DNA of 64,000 nucleotides from Humulus lupulus (taxonomy: Eukaryota > Streptophyta > Magnoliopsida > Rosales > Cannabaceae). The first letter of the stretch is position 1. Each line of letters begins with the position of its first letter. Both the position numbers and the translations under genes were made by a program. Shown here in pieces: positions 45,001 through 53,967 of this stretch. The stretch lies in NCBI RefSeq assembly GCF_963169125.1, contig NC_084801.1, forward strand, positions 79,859,696 to 79,923,695, written 5' to 3'. The notes beneath the pieces were generated by a model. The model had not been told where the DNA came from. It worked only from the letters and a program-made list of their open reading frames with translations, and did no database searches.

Positions 45001-48000
45001 GTAGTAACGTGGGGGGGCACTTGGGTGTATTCAAGACATTCCAACGATTGGCAACAAATCTGTATTGGCAAGGAATGCGCAAAGATGTTCAACGCTTTGT
45101 GGCAGAATGTGCTGTTTATCAGCAAAACAAGTACCTCGCCCAATCTCCAGCGGGTTTGTTGCAGCCTTTACAGGTTCCGGAGCAAGTTTGGGAGGACATT
45201 TCAATGGATTTCATCGAAGACTTGCCAATATCGAATGGATTCGATTCTATTTTGGTTGTGGTGGACAAGTTAAGCAAGTATGGCCATTTGATACCACTTT
45301 GACATCCTTTTCAGCAGTCACGGTAGCAGCTATGTTTGTGAGGGAAGTTGTTAAGCTCCATGGCATCCCTCGTTCTATTGTCTCAAAGACAATATCTTCC
45401 TTAGTCACTTTTGGAAGGAGTCATTCTGGTTGCAAGGGACAACCTTGAAGCAAAGCACGACATATCATCCTCAGTTGGATGGTCAGACGGAAGTTATCAA
45501 TCGTTGCTTGGAGACATGCCTCTGCTGTTTTGTTAGTTTTAAACCCAACCAATGAGTGAAGTGGCTGTCATGGGCAGAATATTGGTATAACACTCAACTG
45601 GCATGACTCCATTTCGTGCTCTCTAACATAGAGATCCTCCTCCTTTGCTTCGCTTTGAGCCAACCAGTACTAAAGTGTCGACAATGGAACAAAATCTCCA
45701 AGCTCGGGATGAGATACTAAGTTTGTTGAAACAGAGCTTGCATCGTGCTCAATAGAAGATGACAATTCAAGCTGACCGCAAGCGCTGTGATGTGCAATAT
45801 AAGGTGGGAGATTCGGTATATGTGAAGTTGCGGCCTTATCGAAAACATACAGTGGCCAAGCGACAGAATGAGAAGCTGTCTCCTCAATTTTTTGGCCCTT
45901 TTCCTGTGGTAGCCCGAGTTGGTACTGCTGCTTATCGCCTCCAATTGCCACCTGGAGCAACTATCCATCCAATGTTCCATGTTTCACTTCTCCGACCTGC
46001 TTTGGGACCAAACCAGCAGGCCAAAACTTTCCCTTCGGGACTCCAGCGCACTTAGAGTAGCTTTTGGAACCTGAATTTGTGCTTGAGGTCAAGCCAGGCA
46101 CTCATAAGGAGCTCCCCAAGCTTTAATCAAATGGAAGAATCTGCCAGATTTTGAGGTAACTTGGGAGGAATTTCAGATGATCCAAGAGCAATTTCCTAAT
46201 TTTCACCTTGACGACAAGGTGAAACTTCTAGCAGGCGGTATTGATAGACCACCTCTTACTTACGTGTATGCTAGGAAGAATAGGAAGGCTAAGGGTGAGG
46301 GGGTTGTAGCTTATTGTTAGTAGTATTGGTTAGTTATAAGTTAGTTATGTGGGTTGAGTCTTAGTGTGACTAAGGTAAACGGTAATTCAGTAGGGAGGGA
46401 ATATAAAAGGGCATTTAGTGATCTGTTAGGGGTGTGAAGAGTTTGGTGGGGTGTAACCCATTGTGGGAGAGACCAGGCTCTTGAATTAATACAAAGGCAA
46501 TTTTCTTTCATTTTCCTTGTTCTTGTGCTGTTTGGTTAACCATTTGATTACTAGGCAGTGCTTGTAATAGAGCTGTATTTAATACCAAATATTCTAGAGT
46601 AATTATAGATATTCTAGAGTAAATCAATTAGCCTAAAACTAAATAATTTAATTATACTAACTTTCTAATAATTCAGCTTGGTTTCTTTATTGGAAAAATA
46701 TTGAGTAAATGCTCAATAGACAATATTTTCTACAAGAAAGATACCTGTATAAACTCCTCCATTCCCATCTGGAGCCTTAGCTACCTGGTTAAAAGTTTAA
46801 ACTCACGTAACCACGGAACTTGCAAAATGCGTAAAGAAAACAATCATATTGCAAGGATAAAAAGTAGGTATTTCAGATAACAAATGTTTTGTAATCATTA
46901 TCTGTATGCAGCATTCAAAACATTCTATCAGCAATATAAATAATAATAACAATTAATACTAATTCAGTAACTAAAATTCCAAGTAATACCTTCATCAAAC
47001 TTAATATTGTCAATTCATTTTTATTCTAGCTACTTCCGGGATTTTAACAAGAATCAAATAGAATCAAGCATGTGCAATAAGGGTTGGGAACCAAAAAGCT
47101 AGATGATAGAGTCTCACAGGTCAATACATCTCCAGACATCCTAGAAGCAGGCCCTCAGTTACCGTTTGTTTCATCCCTATATTAAAGAATGAGTATGACA
47201 GCTCTAAAATAGTTGGAAACCAGTTTCATCCATTATCAATATATAAGCTGCACCACTATACACACGAAATAGTCTGTTAGCTGTTACATAAACTCCGTCA
47301 AAACTTTCCTTTATAAAAAAAGTGTCTTTATAGGATGAAGAGAGACTTCAAATTATCAGGTGTTTGAAATTAGAAGAAGCATTAATATTTGGGCAACAGA
47401 AATGTGAGTAAAACAGCTGGGATCTGGGGCCAAAAAAACTGAGTAAATTTTAGAAAAGAATATTACTTTTATGAAACATGTCTTGTTCAGTTCCCAAGAA
47501 TTTAGATTCTTTCAATCAGAAAGCATTTTCCAAAAGATGCATCAAAACCATAAAAATGTGAGGATGAGAAATGGATCCTAAGCATTTCAGATTTTATATC
47601 ATAATACATATTCTAAAGCTTGTATTAGATTCTTTTGAAAAACAGTTAGCTCATAGGCAACAACATGTTTACAAAAATTAAGGAAACAGCCATTTCCCAA
47701 TCAAACATGGTGACAAATTAGATCAATCACAAAAGAAACATACTTTGTATGGAGTTTCCATTATAAATCTACCATCTTTCGAAACGCAAGGTATGGTTCC
47801 TTGTTGAAAAAATGTAACCTGCATCAAACATAAAGCAAGACTTAACAGTAAAAAAAAATAACATACACTCTTGATCAGTAGGACCAAAGTGAGGAGAGTC
47901 AAAAGAAAGACTTCATACTTGATCAGGTTCAAGGCCAAAAAACTTGTGACTTTCAAAAAATTTGCGTGTGGCCTCATCAGTGAATGGACTTGTCATAATA

Positions 48001-51000
48001 TACCAATGTATTTGCACTGAACCAGCAGAACCTGTCAAAAGGCAAGTCGTTAGAATAAATAACACATGAACCTAAAAAAATATGATGCAACAGGTCTCAA
48101 ATTTGGGCTAAAGTAACTGAGCAAGTTTGTGTTTGCGTGTAATGAGTTGTCCAGCAAGATTTTAGACCAAAGAATGAAGAAAGAGAAAAAAAAAAGACAG
48201 AAGGAAGAAGACAACATGAACATACCATCATTTATGGCTTCAGCAGCTAAACTCTGAACACACAAAATCCGCTCAGCTTGGAGTTGAAATAGCGACTTTC
48301 CAGATGGAAGCCCAATATCTAAAACGATACAGAACACATCATGAGTTTCAAACAGGGTTTATTATAAGGGAACATAATAGTTCTAAAGTATCTACTAAAG
48401 GAAATTAAATGGAAAATGGACGTCATTAATTATCTATATTGTTTAATCTGGCCCAGTATTTCTAGTTCATCAGCATCCCTTGTATATCAGCAAAATAAAC
48501 TTAAACTGCGAAATAAAAAAATACTCATGATTATTACTTACTGAAGCACCCCTTTGGATCTGAACCACCAAGCCGAGTTCCCTGCATCATATTTTAATAA
48601 AGAAAAAATAATGTATATGTTACAGAAGGAACACATTTAAAATTACCAAATAGGGAAAGAAAATTTAAAGTGCACAGGCTGCACCAGGCATAGAAGCAGG
48701 ATAACAATTCACATTGTCAAACAAAATGAAAAGGAGGAGAAATTTTTTCATTGTTGCTAAGCTTAGTGCCTGCTGACATATATAAATTATAATACCCGTC
48801 CATCGGAATGAAATCTGTATATGCTATCAATTTTAATTATTAATTAACAAAAAAGCTTCAAACAATAGATTAAATTCTCCAAAAGTTGGCAGCATTATAG
48901 GATTGGATATGGTTACTTTGATATTGCAGTCTAAAGAAGAAATATAGGAAATCAGGTCTAAAACATCTACAAAAAAGTTGATTACTGAGCGTCTCTGTCT
49001 GTTGTGATATCATTGATAATTGATACCCTAAAAGATACCTCTACATAAAACATATTTTGTACTGTGTGACTGTTTATTCTCCTAACTGTCAAACAAAAGA
49101 TAATCATGCATTATTTTCCTGGCCAAATAAACACATGTTAGGATTTTTGTATCTTTTAGGGTTCCATTCTGAAAATCTTATTTGGAGTCGCTATTTCTTC
49201 TCATCACCTGGCCAGGGAAGAAGCCCAAGCCCAACTGCCGATCCACCCATCGCCAGAGTTCGGTGCCCAGAAGCCTTGGGAGTGAGCCCCATGCGCAGCC
49301 GTCCTCCGTCGCTACATTTCTCACGCGTCGACGCGTGAGGGCGCGTGACACCGTTTCCGATTGTCGTCCTCCGCCGCTACATTTCTCACACGCCAACGCG
49401 TGAGGGCGCGTGACACCATTTCTGGCCGCCGTCTTCTTTCTGGTTGTTCTCCTCGGCCTCTTCGATGGTTCAGTGGTTTGTTTCTGTCCATACGCCTTCC
49501 ATGCTTCGCTGATTTGTGTTTGTCAAGGTTTGGGTTCTCCCATTTTGGCTTTTGACCAATTTTTCCATCTTCTTCACTGCCTTGTTGGATTTGGTTGAGC
49601 CTCTACCTCTTCATTTTTGTTGTACCGTTGGATTTCATTTGTTTGTTTGTTTGCTGCCTCTTATTTTGTACGCTGTCTTAATGTGTTTGTTGGTTCGTTT
49701 GTTGCCTCCATTCTTGGTTGTATTAGTGGGACGGGTATGGTGTTTGTAATGTCTTATGGAAAATCAGTTCTTACCTCTACAGATGAATATGCCAAGTTCA
49801 TACAATATCATGAATCTCTAGAGTCTTATTCTCCTTCTGTCACTACCATTACCATTGTTGATTCAGGTAAACCAATTGCGTTTCTTCTTTTCTTATCCTC
49901 CAAATGGGTCATTGATTCTGGTGACACAGATCATATAACAAGTAATTCTAGCCTCTTTTCTACTCTTCAGTCACACACTTCCACTTCTACTGTTACCTTA
50001 GCCGTCACCATCTTGTGTTCTTGGATCTGGTACAATTACTCCTACTCCCATGCTTCCTTTGTCATCCATTTTACATTTATCTAACTTCTCTTTAATTTGA
50101 TATCTATAAGTCAACTTTTTTGCAATCTTAACTGTTGTATCTCATTTTTTTCCTGAACATTGCTTATTTCAAGATTTTATGTCCAAACAAATTATAGGTA
50201 TATGACACAAGTCTAGAGGCCTCTATATACTTGACACACCAATACCTAAATCTATTGCTTGCTCTGGTGTACAATCTCCATTCGAGGCACATTGTAGGTT
50301 AGGTCATCCTTCTATCCCTTTGCTTAAAAAGCTGTCTACAATTTAGTAAGGTGTCTTCATTAGATTGTGAGTCTTGTCAGTTTGCCAAACACCATCGCAT
50401 GAGTTCAAGTCCCAGAGTTGATAAACGTACTAGTACTCCTTTTGAATTGGTTCATTTTGATGTTTGGGGTCCTTGCCCTATTTTGTCTAAACCTGGATTT
50501 AAGTATTTTGTTTCTTTTGTGTATGATTATTCTTGTGTTACTTGGTTATTTTAAATGAAAAGTCGCTTCAAGTTGTTTTCTATTATTTGTGCATTGTGCT
50601 GAAATTAAAACTCAATTTAATGTCTTCATTCGTACTTTGCGAAGTGATAATGCGAAAGAGTATACGTTCGTTTTATTTCAATCTTATATGGTTCAGAATG
50701 GCATGCTTCATGAGACTTCTTGTGTCGATACTCCATCCCAAAATGGAGTGGCAGAACGAAAGAACATGCATCTTCTTGAAACTACAAGAGCCATATTATT
50801 TCAAATGAATGTTCCCAAACCTTTTTAACTGCATGTTTTCTAATTAACTGCATGCCATCATCTGTTCTTCGTGGTGAGATTCCTTATAAAGTCTTTTTTC
50901 CCCACAAGTCTTTGTTTCTTGCTAATCCAAAGATCTTTGGAAGTACTTGTTTTGTTCGAGATGTTCGTCAACATGTAACCAAATTAGATCCCAAGTCTTT

Positions 51001-53595
51001 GAAGTGTGTCTTCCTTGGTTATTCTCGTCTTCGGAAAGGTTATAGATGTTATCGTCCTGGTCTTAACAATTATCTTGTCTCAATTGATGTTACCTTCATG
51101 GAAGACACACCTTACTTTCCATCATCGCTATTCCCACTCGTCAGAGGGAGGATGATGATTTGTTGGTATATTCGATCACATCCTCCGAGACTGTCTTGGA
51201 ACCAACTCATTCCAGGCCACCTATTATTCAAGTCTACTCTAGGCATCAACCTCCTGATTTATGTCATGCACCTGCTCCTTTGTCATCAGATCCATTCCCA
51301 AGCAATGATCTTCCTATTACATTGCGCAAAGGTAAGCGCCAGTGTACCTATCCTATTTCTTCCTTTGTTTCATATAACGACTTGTCGTTTTGTTCTTTTA
51401 TTGCTTCCCTTGATTCCATCTCTATTCCTAAATCTGTTCATCAAGCCCTATCTCATCCTAGTTGGCATAATGCAATGATAGAGATGATGGATGGTTTACA
51501 TGACAATGGTACTTGGGACTTGTATATTTACCTTCAGGAAATGGGCTATAGGATGCAAGTAGGTGTTCGCAATTAAGGTCAATCTAGATGGGTCAATTGC
51601 TCAATTGAAAACCTGTCTTGTCGCTAAGAGCTATGCTCAAACCTATGGAGGGGACTATTCTAATGCCTTTTAACCTGTTGCATAATTGACATCTGTTCGG
51701 TTGTTTATTTCGGTGGCTACTCATTACTAGCATTTGCATCAACTTGATATCAAGAATGTTTTTCTTCATAGCGATCTTCAGGAGGAGGTGTACATGGAAC
51801 AACCTCCTGGTTTTGTTGCTCAAGGGGAGTATGGACGAGTTTGTCGTCTTCGAAAATCTTTGTATGATCTAAAATAGAGTTCTCATACTTGATTTGGAAA
51901 CCTTAGTCAGGCTGTTGAAAAATTTGGTATGATGAAAAGCAAGTCAAATCATTCTGTGTTTTGCAACAATCAGAAGTTGGTATCATTCTGTTAGTCGTAT
52001 TTGTGGATGACATTGTTATTACTAGAAATGATACTATGGGAATCTCATCTCTTAAGTCTTTTCTTCATACTCAATTTCACAAGGATTTAGGGATGCTTAA
52101 GCATTTATTGGGTGTTGAAGTCACAAGGAGTAAGAAAGGTGTCTAGAAAATATGTTTTTGACTTATTAACGGAGACATGAAAAATTGGGAGCAAAGCCTT
52201 GTAGTGCTCCAATGACTCCATACATTCACCTTATAGTAGATGGGAACTATTTGAAGATCCTGAGAGATATCGAAGGTAGGTTGTCAAGCTGAATTATCTT
52301 ACCGTGACTCATCCAGATATTGTAAGTCAGTTTATGCCATCCCCAACAGTTTATCATTGGGCAGCTCTAATTTTGTGTTACTTAAAAAGAGCACTGGACG
52401 TGGTATTTTATATGCAAATCATTGACACAAAATGGATAAAAGATCCACTTCAGGTTATTGTGTTTTCGTTGGAGTAAATTTGGTTTCATGGAAGAGTTAA
52501 AGGCAGAATGTTGTGTCAAGCTACAGTGCAAAATCAGAATATAGGGCTATGGTACAGTCTGTATGCGAGATAATGTGGATATATCAGCTCTTGACTGAAG
52601 TAGGTCTTAAAACTTCAATACCAGCAAAATTGTGGTGTGATAACCAAGTTGCCCTTCATACTACATCTAATCATGTATTTTACGAGTGAACTAAGCATAT
52701 CAAATTAATTATCACTTGTCCGGGAGAAAATTCAGCGAGGTTTGATTTCTACAGCAGATGTGAAGACTAAAAGAACAATTAGGAGACATATTCACGAAAG
52801 CTTTTAATGGGGTTCAAGTTGATTATTTATGTAACAAGTTGGACATGATTAAAATTTATGCTCCAACTTAAGGGAGAGTGTTAGCTTTATATTAGTTGTA
52901 TTTAGCTATCTAGTTAACCTGATTCTAGTTTCTCAATTGTATAGTTTCCTTAGATTCCTAGTTTTGTATATATATTTGCATCACCTTTCAATGTAATTCA
53001 AGTTGACATTCTTTTCATCTCACATAACAATATACAATTTATTTATTAAATAAGATGTCATTACAAAGACTTTTTCCCGACATGCTAAATTATAATAGAG
53101 AGAGGCCCCAAATGTGACGACCCATCATCTCCTATATAACATTATTAAGTTAATCACTGAACTTTTACAGTGTAGTGTAAAGTTGAACATAAAGTAGAAA
53201 AGCACAAACACTAACTTAAGCAAAAAAGCAATAAAAAAAAAAGTTCAAATCATAATTTAGTTTAGAACAAACAATATCACGATTTACAGTAAATCACCTG
53301 GCCGCCAGATAAAAGCAACACAGCCAATTTTCCATCTGAGATGGCTTTCCAACCCATCTTCCACCACCCCCTCTCTGTCCCCAAGGGTCCGCTCCTCCAC
53401 TGTCGATACCAGCTCTCCGGTACCGGCTCAATCGCCGCCATCGGAAGGCCTTAATTCCCAACAAAATCACAAATTTGACGTCAATTTTATTGAAAAAGTG
53501 TACTATCAAACCATATGAACAGTACCAGAGTCGTGCTGACCATGAGACCGAAATGAACACCTGATAACCCGATCTATTCTCGAAAGATCTAAACT
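24736..53595 (-). CDS. UAP1: UDP-N-acetylglucosamine pyrophosphorylase, 14 visible exons, N-terminus missing
   Basis: It makes UDP-GlcNAc from GlcNAc-1-phosphate and UTP in the cytosol (UDPGP family). Minus-strand coding exons: 53595-53541, 53449-53298, 48581-48542, 48318-48226, 48031-47919, 47818-47744, 46784-46745, 30068-29986, 29391-29314, 28337-28194, 26938-26871, 25435-25321, 25225-25069, 24833-24736. All use GT-AG introns and the phases join without error: 1311 nt, 437 codons with stop. Signature LSGGQGTRLG is split by a 4.7-kb intron; [25 protein letters not shown] and the C-terminus RTFHAPCEI are present. About 65 N-terminal residues are missing, probably in the N gap. Residues [15 protein letters not shown] replace a conserved stretch through paired 1-nt shifts. 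Gene symbol by family; orthology untested. Confidence 0.93.
25787..25935. mobile_element. Hairpin MITE (149 bp) in a UAP intron
   Basis: Left end GGCACTCTAAGGTGTCCAAC and right end (reverse complement) GGCACTCTATGGTGCCCAAC form inverted repeats of more than 30 bp with few mismatches. The inner halves also pair around a centre near 25855. No clear target duplication, so the superfamily is open. Confidence 0.75.
26383..26786. mobile_element. MULE-type hairpin MITE (404 bp) with 10-bp duplication
   Basis: The two halves are near-complete inverted repeats of about 195 bp: ends GGGAATTTCTTTGGTAC and, reversed, GGGTATTTCTATGGTGT; inner arms include 'gtaccgaaaataa' both ways. It is flanked by TAAATTTATA at 26373-26382 and 26787-26796. 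A 10-bp duplication and long terminal inverted repeats point to a Mutator-like origin. Confidence 0.85.
27158..27196. repeat. A-run followed by AAT microsatellite
   Basis: About 14 A, then repeated AAT/ATA units. Simple sequence in a UAP intron. Confidence 0.85.
27672..28005. mobile_element. Second hairpin MITE of the same family
   Basis: Arms of about 85 bp pair, for example 'gaataaattataa' near 27713 with its reverse complement near 27955. The middle ('gaaattctgaatagtttattgt' region) is related to the middle of the 26383-26786 element. Ends are less clear and no matching target duplication was found, so it is older or its borders are misjudged. Confidence 0.65.
29549..29580. repeat. (TA)n microsatellite
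   Basis: Uninterrupted TA dinucleotides in a UAP intron. Confidence 0.85.
30218..30459 (-). repeat. Left LTR of the intronic copia
   Basis: Minus strand starts TGTAGAAAATATTG and includes CTATTTAAAATTC and AATAAAG. It matches 46570-46734 over its first part. The left border at TGTGG (30218) is the least certain. Confidence 0.7.
30500..32150 (-). pseudogene. Copia RT-RNase H remains
   Basis: Minus-strand fragments in order: [15 protein letters not shown] (before RT, 32109), [20 protein letters not shown] and [15 protein letters not shown] (31680-31480), [12 protein letters not shown] with the RT active site (31400), [10 protein letters not shown], then [22 protein letters not shown] (31080) and RNase H pieces to 30500. 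Several stops and frameshifts separate them. Confidence 0.85.
32188..33870 (-). mobile_element. 5'-truncated L1-type LINE
   Basis: The minus strand encodes the end of a non-LTR reverse transcriptase ([16 protein letters not shown] near 33680, [18 protein letters not shown]), then [18 protein letters not shown] and the zinc-binding region ([17 protein letters not shown]) up to 32270. Stops break the frame. It ends in a T run on the plus strand (32188-32196), i.e. a poly-A tail, preceded by a perfect 8-bp stem-loop (32209-32227). 5' truncation is usual for LINEs. Confidence 0.85.
33880..36370 (+). pseudogene. Copia gag-protease-integrase fragment
   Basis: Plus-strand pieces: gag ([30 protein letters not shown]), zinc knuckle [11 protein letters not shown] (34565), protease [12 protein letters not shown] (34705), GAG-pre-integrase [12 protein letters not shown] (35230), integrase [11 protein letters not shown] and [12 protein letters not shown] (35400-35510), and the later [21 protein letters not shown] (35740). 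Stops at about 34448 and 35634 and frameshifts break it. Nothing of RT is present. Confidence 0.85.
36478..36664 (+). repeat. Possible copia LTR remnant
   Basis: A stretch starting TGTTGACAGC with TATATATAGAC and an AATAAAAATAATCTC-like end. No primer site follows and no partner is seen. Tentative. Confidence 0.35.
36780..37478 (+). pseudogene. Copia leader/protease piece with a 216-bp tandem duplication
   Basis: 36953-37168 is repeated at 37169-37384 almost exactly, including a protease-like [14 protein letters not shown] / [14 protein letters not shown]. It continues with [14 protein letters not shown] and is cut at 37478 by the next element. The GC-rich leader with 'gagccccatgcgc' is shared with the copia at 49280. 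Confidence 0.75.
37577..40622 (+). pseudogene. Reina-like gag, protease, RT and start of RNase H
   Basis: Gag starts [15 protein letters not shown] (37577) and is broken by a TAG after about 50 codons; [20 protein letters not shown] follows at 37990. The protease region is at 38890-39120 ([14 protein letters not shown]; the usual Asp is Asn). [27 protein letters not shown] (39590), [22 protein letters not shown] (active site, 39935), [20 protein letters not shown] (40150). RNase H is broken and stops at ...KKWLTKIL at the copia insertion. Confidence 0.87.
40628..40852 (+). repeat. 5' LTR of the young copia (225 bp)
   Basis: TGTGGATTT ... ATTCACA, with TG/CA ends and short A/T-rich promoter sequence. 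Confidence 0.95.
40853..40864 (+). other. Primer binding site (initiator tRNA-Met type)
   Basis: TGGTATCAGAGC directly follows the LTR. Confidence 0.9.
40963..43599 (+). CDS. Copia polyprotein with deleted gag and truncated RT
   Basis: An 878-codon frame starting [10 protein letters not shown]. Only about 70 residues precede the protease, so the gag core and zinc knuckle are missing. The protease has D75-S-R-A-S where Gly follows D-S in active enzymes. GAG-pre-integrase ([13 protein letters not shown]) and integrase (LIHSDVWGP with Asp277, [19 protein letters not shown]) follow. RT has [40 protein letters not shown] and [16 protein letters not shown], then ends at [14 protein letters not shown]: the YVDD segment is deleted and the frame shifts. 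Confidence 0.93.
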   Translation: MATEKDSSISEVTSKTSSPDQPLSTPTPSHSNEAISQQSSTPLTATHGTEMLAERGNKSVAYFVNKRTTKSWILDSRASDHMIGDASNFSEFHISTGNHTVKIADGTLSKVEGLGSVIINKDLTLTSVLYVPKLDCNLLSISKFTRDHHCVTKFFSNLCVFQDLDSGKRIGSAEMYSGLYVLRNETQSTSTTQKFSLLSLNNQSISCSNNDSDIMLWHYRLGHPNFLYLSKMFPSLFINKNPNSFCCEICQFAKNTRSSYSRSTYKPSKPFSLIHSDVWGPSRVNTILGKRWFVSFIDDHTRLTWVFLMKNKTEVSEIFQRFHSMIQTQFHTKIQILKTDNAKDFFNSVLGPYLIQQGIIHLSSCVDTPQQNGIAERKNRHLVEVARSLMFGTHVPKFFWGDAILTAAYLINRMPSKVLKFQTPCQTLLQLFPHTRFISFVDPKIFGCTVFVHLYSQHRSNLDPKSIKCIFIGYSSHQKGYKCYSPTTRKTYNSMDVTFFEKHAYYKSEIQGENVNESHLWESIPGTHTDIILGTHTHTPPLDQFSNPVKDTSSTSSVMENQDPSSSSQVIENQDPPMTIEPQQQEPKEIRVYQRRKNSDKELKDRTHLECHHESELDPHPPEIHSGLSNPSHDNVIHINDDLPIALRKGVRACTQHPIGNFVSYKILSPSYQAFVSTLDSVQIPHTIQEALIDPSWKKAVQDEINALVKNGTWEITKLPTGKRPVGCKWVFTIKHKANGSIERFKARLVAKGFTQSYGIDYQETFAPVAKLNTICVLLSLAANQDWPLHQLDVKNAFLNGDLEEEVYMDIPPGFENSSNQDKVCRLKKSLYGLKQSPRAWFGKFTKSIIQNGYTQCQADHTLFVKINSYQRSLRLKI
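43561..44462 (+). CDS. Copia RT end and RNase H, separated by the deletion
   Basis: Coding resumes in another frame at [23 protein letters not shown] (43566). [25 protein letters not shown] (RNase H Asp), [24 protein letters not shown] and HIEIDRHFI are all present, and it ends FDIHNPA before the purine tract. The frame opens at 43530, but residues before about 43561 are out of the copia frame. It cannot give active RT without the missing segment. Confidence 0.9.
44470..44694 (+). repeat. 3' LTR of the young copia (225 bp)
   Basis: Same ends as the 5' copy; followed by CTAGG. Confidence 0.95.
44700..46310 (+). pseudogene. Reina-like RNase H end, integrase and chromodomain
   Basis: Starts [21 protein letters not shown]. 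Integrase zinc region and core: [39 protein letters not shown] (a Cys of the finger is Tyr), [10 protein letters not shown], then a stop and frameshift after SKYGHLIPL. Later [29 protein letters not shown] and, in a broken frame, chromodomain-like sequence to about 46300. Confidence 0.85.
46315..46551 (+). repeat. 3' LTR of the Reina-like element
   Basis: Begins TGTTAGTAG after a purine-rich tract (aagggtgagggggttgtag). Contains ATATAAAAGGG as TATA box (about 46400). The right end is cut where it meets the older copia LTR. Confidence 0.75.
46552..46734 (-). repeat. Right LTR of the intronic copia, partial
   Basis: Matches the left LTR from 'taataccaaatattctag' to 'tttctaca'. Next to it lie only 10 bases of UAP intron before exon 46784-46745. 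Confidence 0.8.
46745..48581 (-). CDS. UAP1: UAP exons 3-7 (middle cluster)
   Basis: Five short exons: [13 protein letters not shown], the GLPSGKSL exon, the exon with [36 protein letters not shown], and [13 protein letters not shown]. The nucleotide-binding loop and substrate-binding residues of the family fall here. The donor of the last exon is GTATCT at 46744; a copia LTR begins 10 nt downstream of the exon end. Confidence 0.93.
48582..49129. other. Intron sequence, no gene seen
   Basis: AT-rich part of the 4.7-kb UAP intron before the copia. The 5' LTR of that copia may be partly here but cannot be delimited. Confidence 0.4.
49130..53024 (+). pseudogene. Decayed Ty1/copia in the 4.7-kb UAP intron
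   Basis: GC-rich leader (49230-49440) with a 65-bp duplication, protease-like [16 protein letters not shown] (49905), [12 protein letters not shown] and [10 protein letters not shown] (integrase, 50370-50475), [15 protein letters not shown] (50730), [17 protein letters not shown] (51460), FVDDIVIT (RT active-site region, 52000) and RNase H traces to 52800. Many stops. It runs opposite to UAP. A 3' LTR follows a purine tract AAGGGAGAG. Confidence 0.85.
52879..53024 (+). repeat. 3' LTR of that copia (146 bp)
   Basis: TGTTAGC ... CTCACA, followed by TAACA. The matching 5' LTR is not preserved well enough to compare. Confidence 0.7.
53298..53595 (-). CDS. UAP1: UAP exons 1-2 (5' cluster, first visible)
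   Basis: Exon 53595-53541 encodes [18 protein letters not shown] (acceptor CCGCAG, donor GTCAGC). Exon 53449-53298 starts in phase after acceptor TTAAG and encodes [12 protein letters not shown]..., [19 protein letters not shown] and SGGQ. Between ES and WWKMG the frame gives 15 unusual residues, while the +2 frame over the same bases reads [13 protein letters not shown], the form usual in this family. Confidence 0.85.
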
Positions 53596-53767
53596 CTGCG
53601 GAAGACAATAAGCACAATTTGCATGAAAAAGAAAAATAAAAATATAAACATTAATCTAAAAAAATAGTAATACAAAATAAAACGCAAATCTATTCTTCTC
53701 TGAAGCAAAGCCTTCGATTTACACCAATTCGCAGAAAACGAATTATGAATTTCCACCCATACAACCA

Positions 53768-53967
53768 NNNNNNNNNNNNNNNNNNNNNNNNNNNNNNNNN
53801 NNNNNNNNNNNNNNNNNNNNNNNNNNNNNNNNNNNNNNNNNNNNNNNNNNNNNNNNNNNNNNNNNNNNNNNNNNNNNNNNNNNNNNNNNNNNNNNNNNNN
53901 NNNNNNNNNNNNNNNNNNNNNNNNNNNNNNNNNNNNNNNNNNNNNNNNNNNNNNNNNNNNNNNNNNN
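53768..53967. other. Assembly gap (200 N)
   Basis: A run of exactly 200 N, probably a nominal size. It lies just upstream of the first visible UAP exon. Confidence 1.

Larger units (their letters stand above)
37479..46551 (+). mobile_element. Decayed Ty3/gypsy chromovirus, Reina-like, split by a copia
   Basis: A shortened 5' LTR (37479-37550) and a 3' LTR (46315-46551) share 'gcaattttctttcatttt'. A primer-site-like TGGTATTAGAGC is at 37554-37565. Gag, protease, RT, RNase H, integrase and a chromodomain follow in order, with many stops. A complete copia (40628-44694) sits in RNase H. Short LTRs and a C-terminal chromodomain fit the Reina branch. Confidence 0.85.
30218..46734 (-). mobile_element. 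Ty1/copia element, minus orientation, filled with later insertions
   Basis: Direct LTR copies lie at 30218-30459 and (shortened) 46552-46734, both ending ...TTTTCTACA on the plus strand. A purine tract (minus strand GCTTGAGGGAGGG) adjoins the left one. The copia coding remains are minus-strand RT and RNase H at 30500-32150; gag to integrase were lost. LINE, copia and gypsy sequence occupies the rest. Flanks AAAAA and AGAAA could be a decayed target duplication. It runs in the same direction as UAP, so its polyadenylation signal (AATAAAG on the minus strand) lies in sense in the intron. Confidence 0.75.

Noticed and set aside
53294..53617. Single 107-codon minus-strand ORF
   Set aside because: It reads through two UAP exons and the intron between them in a mixed frame; the spliced model fits the enzyme far better.
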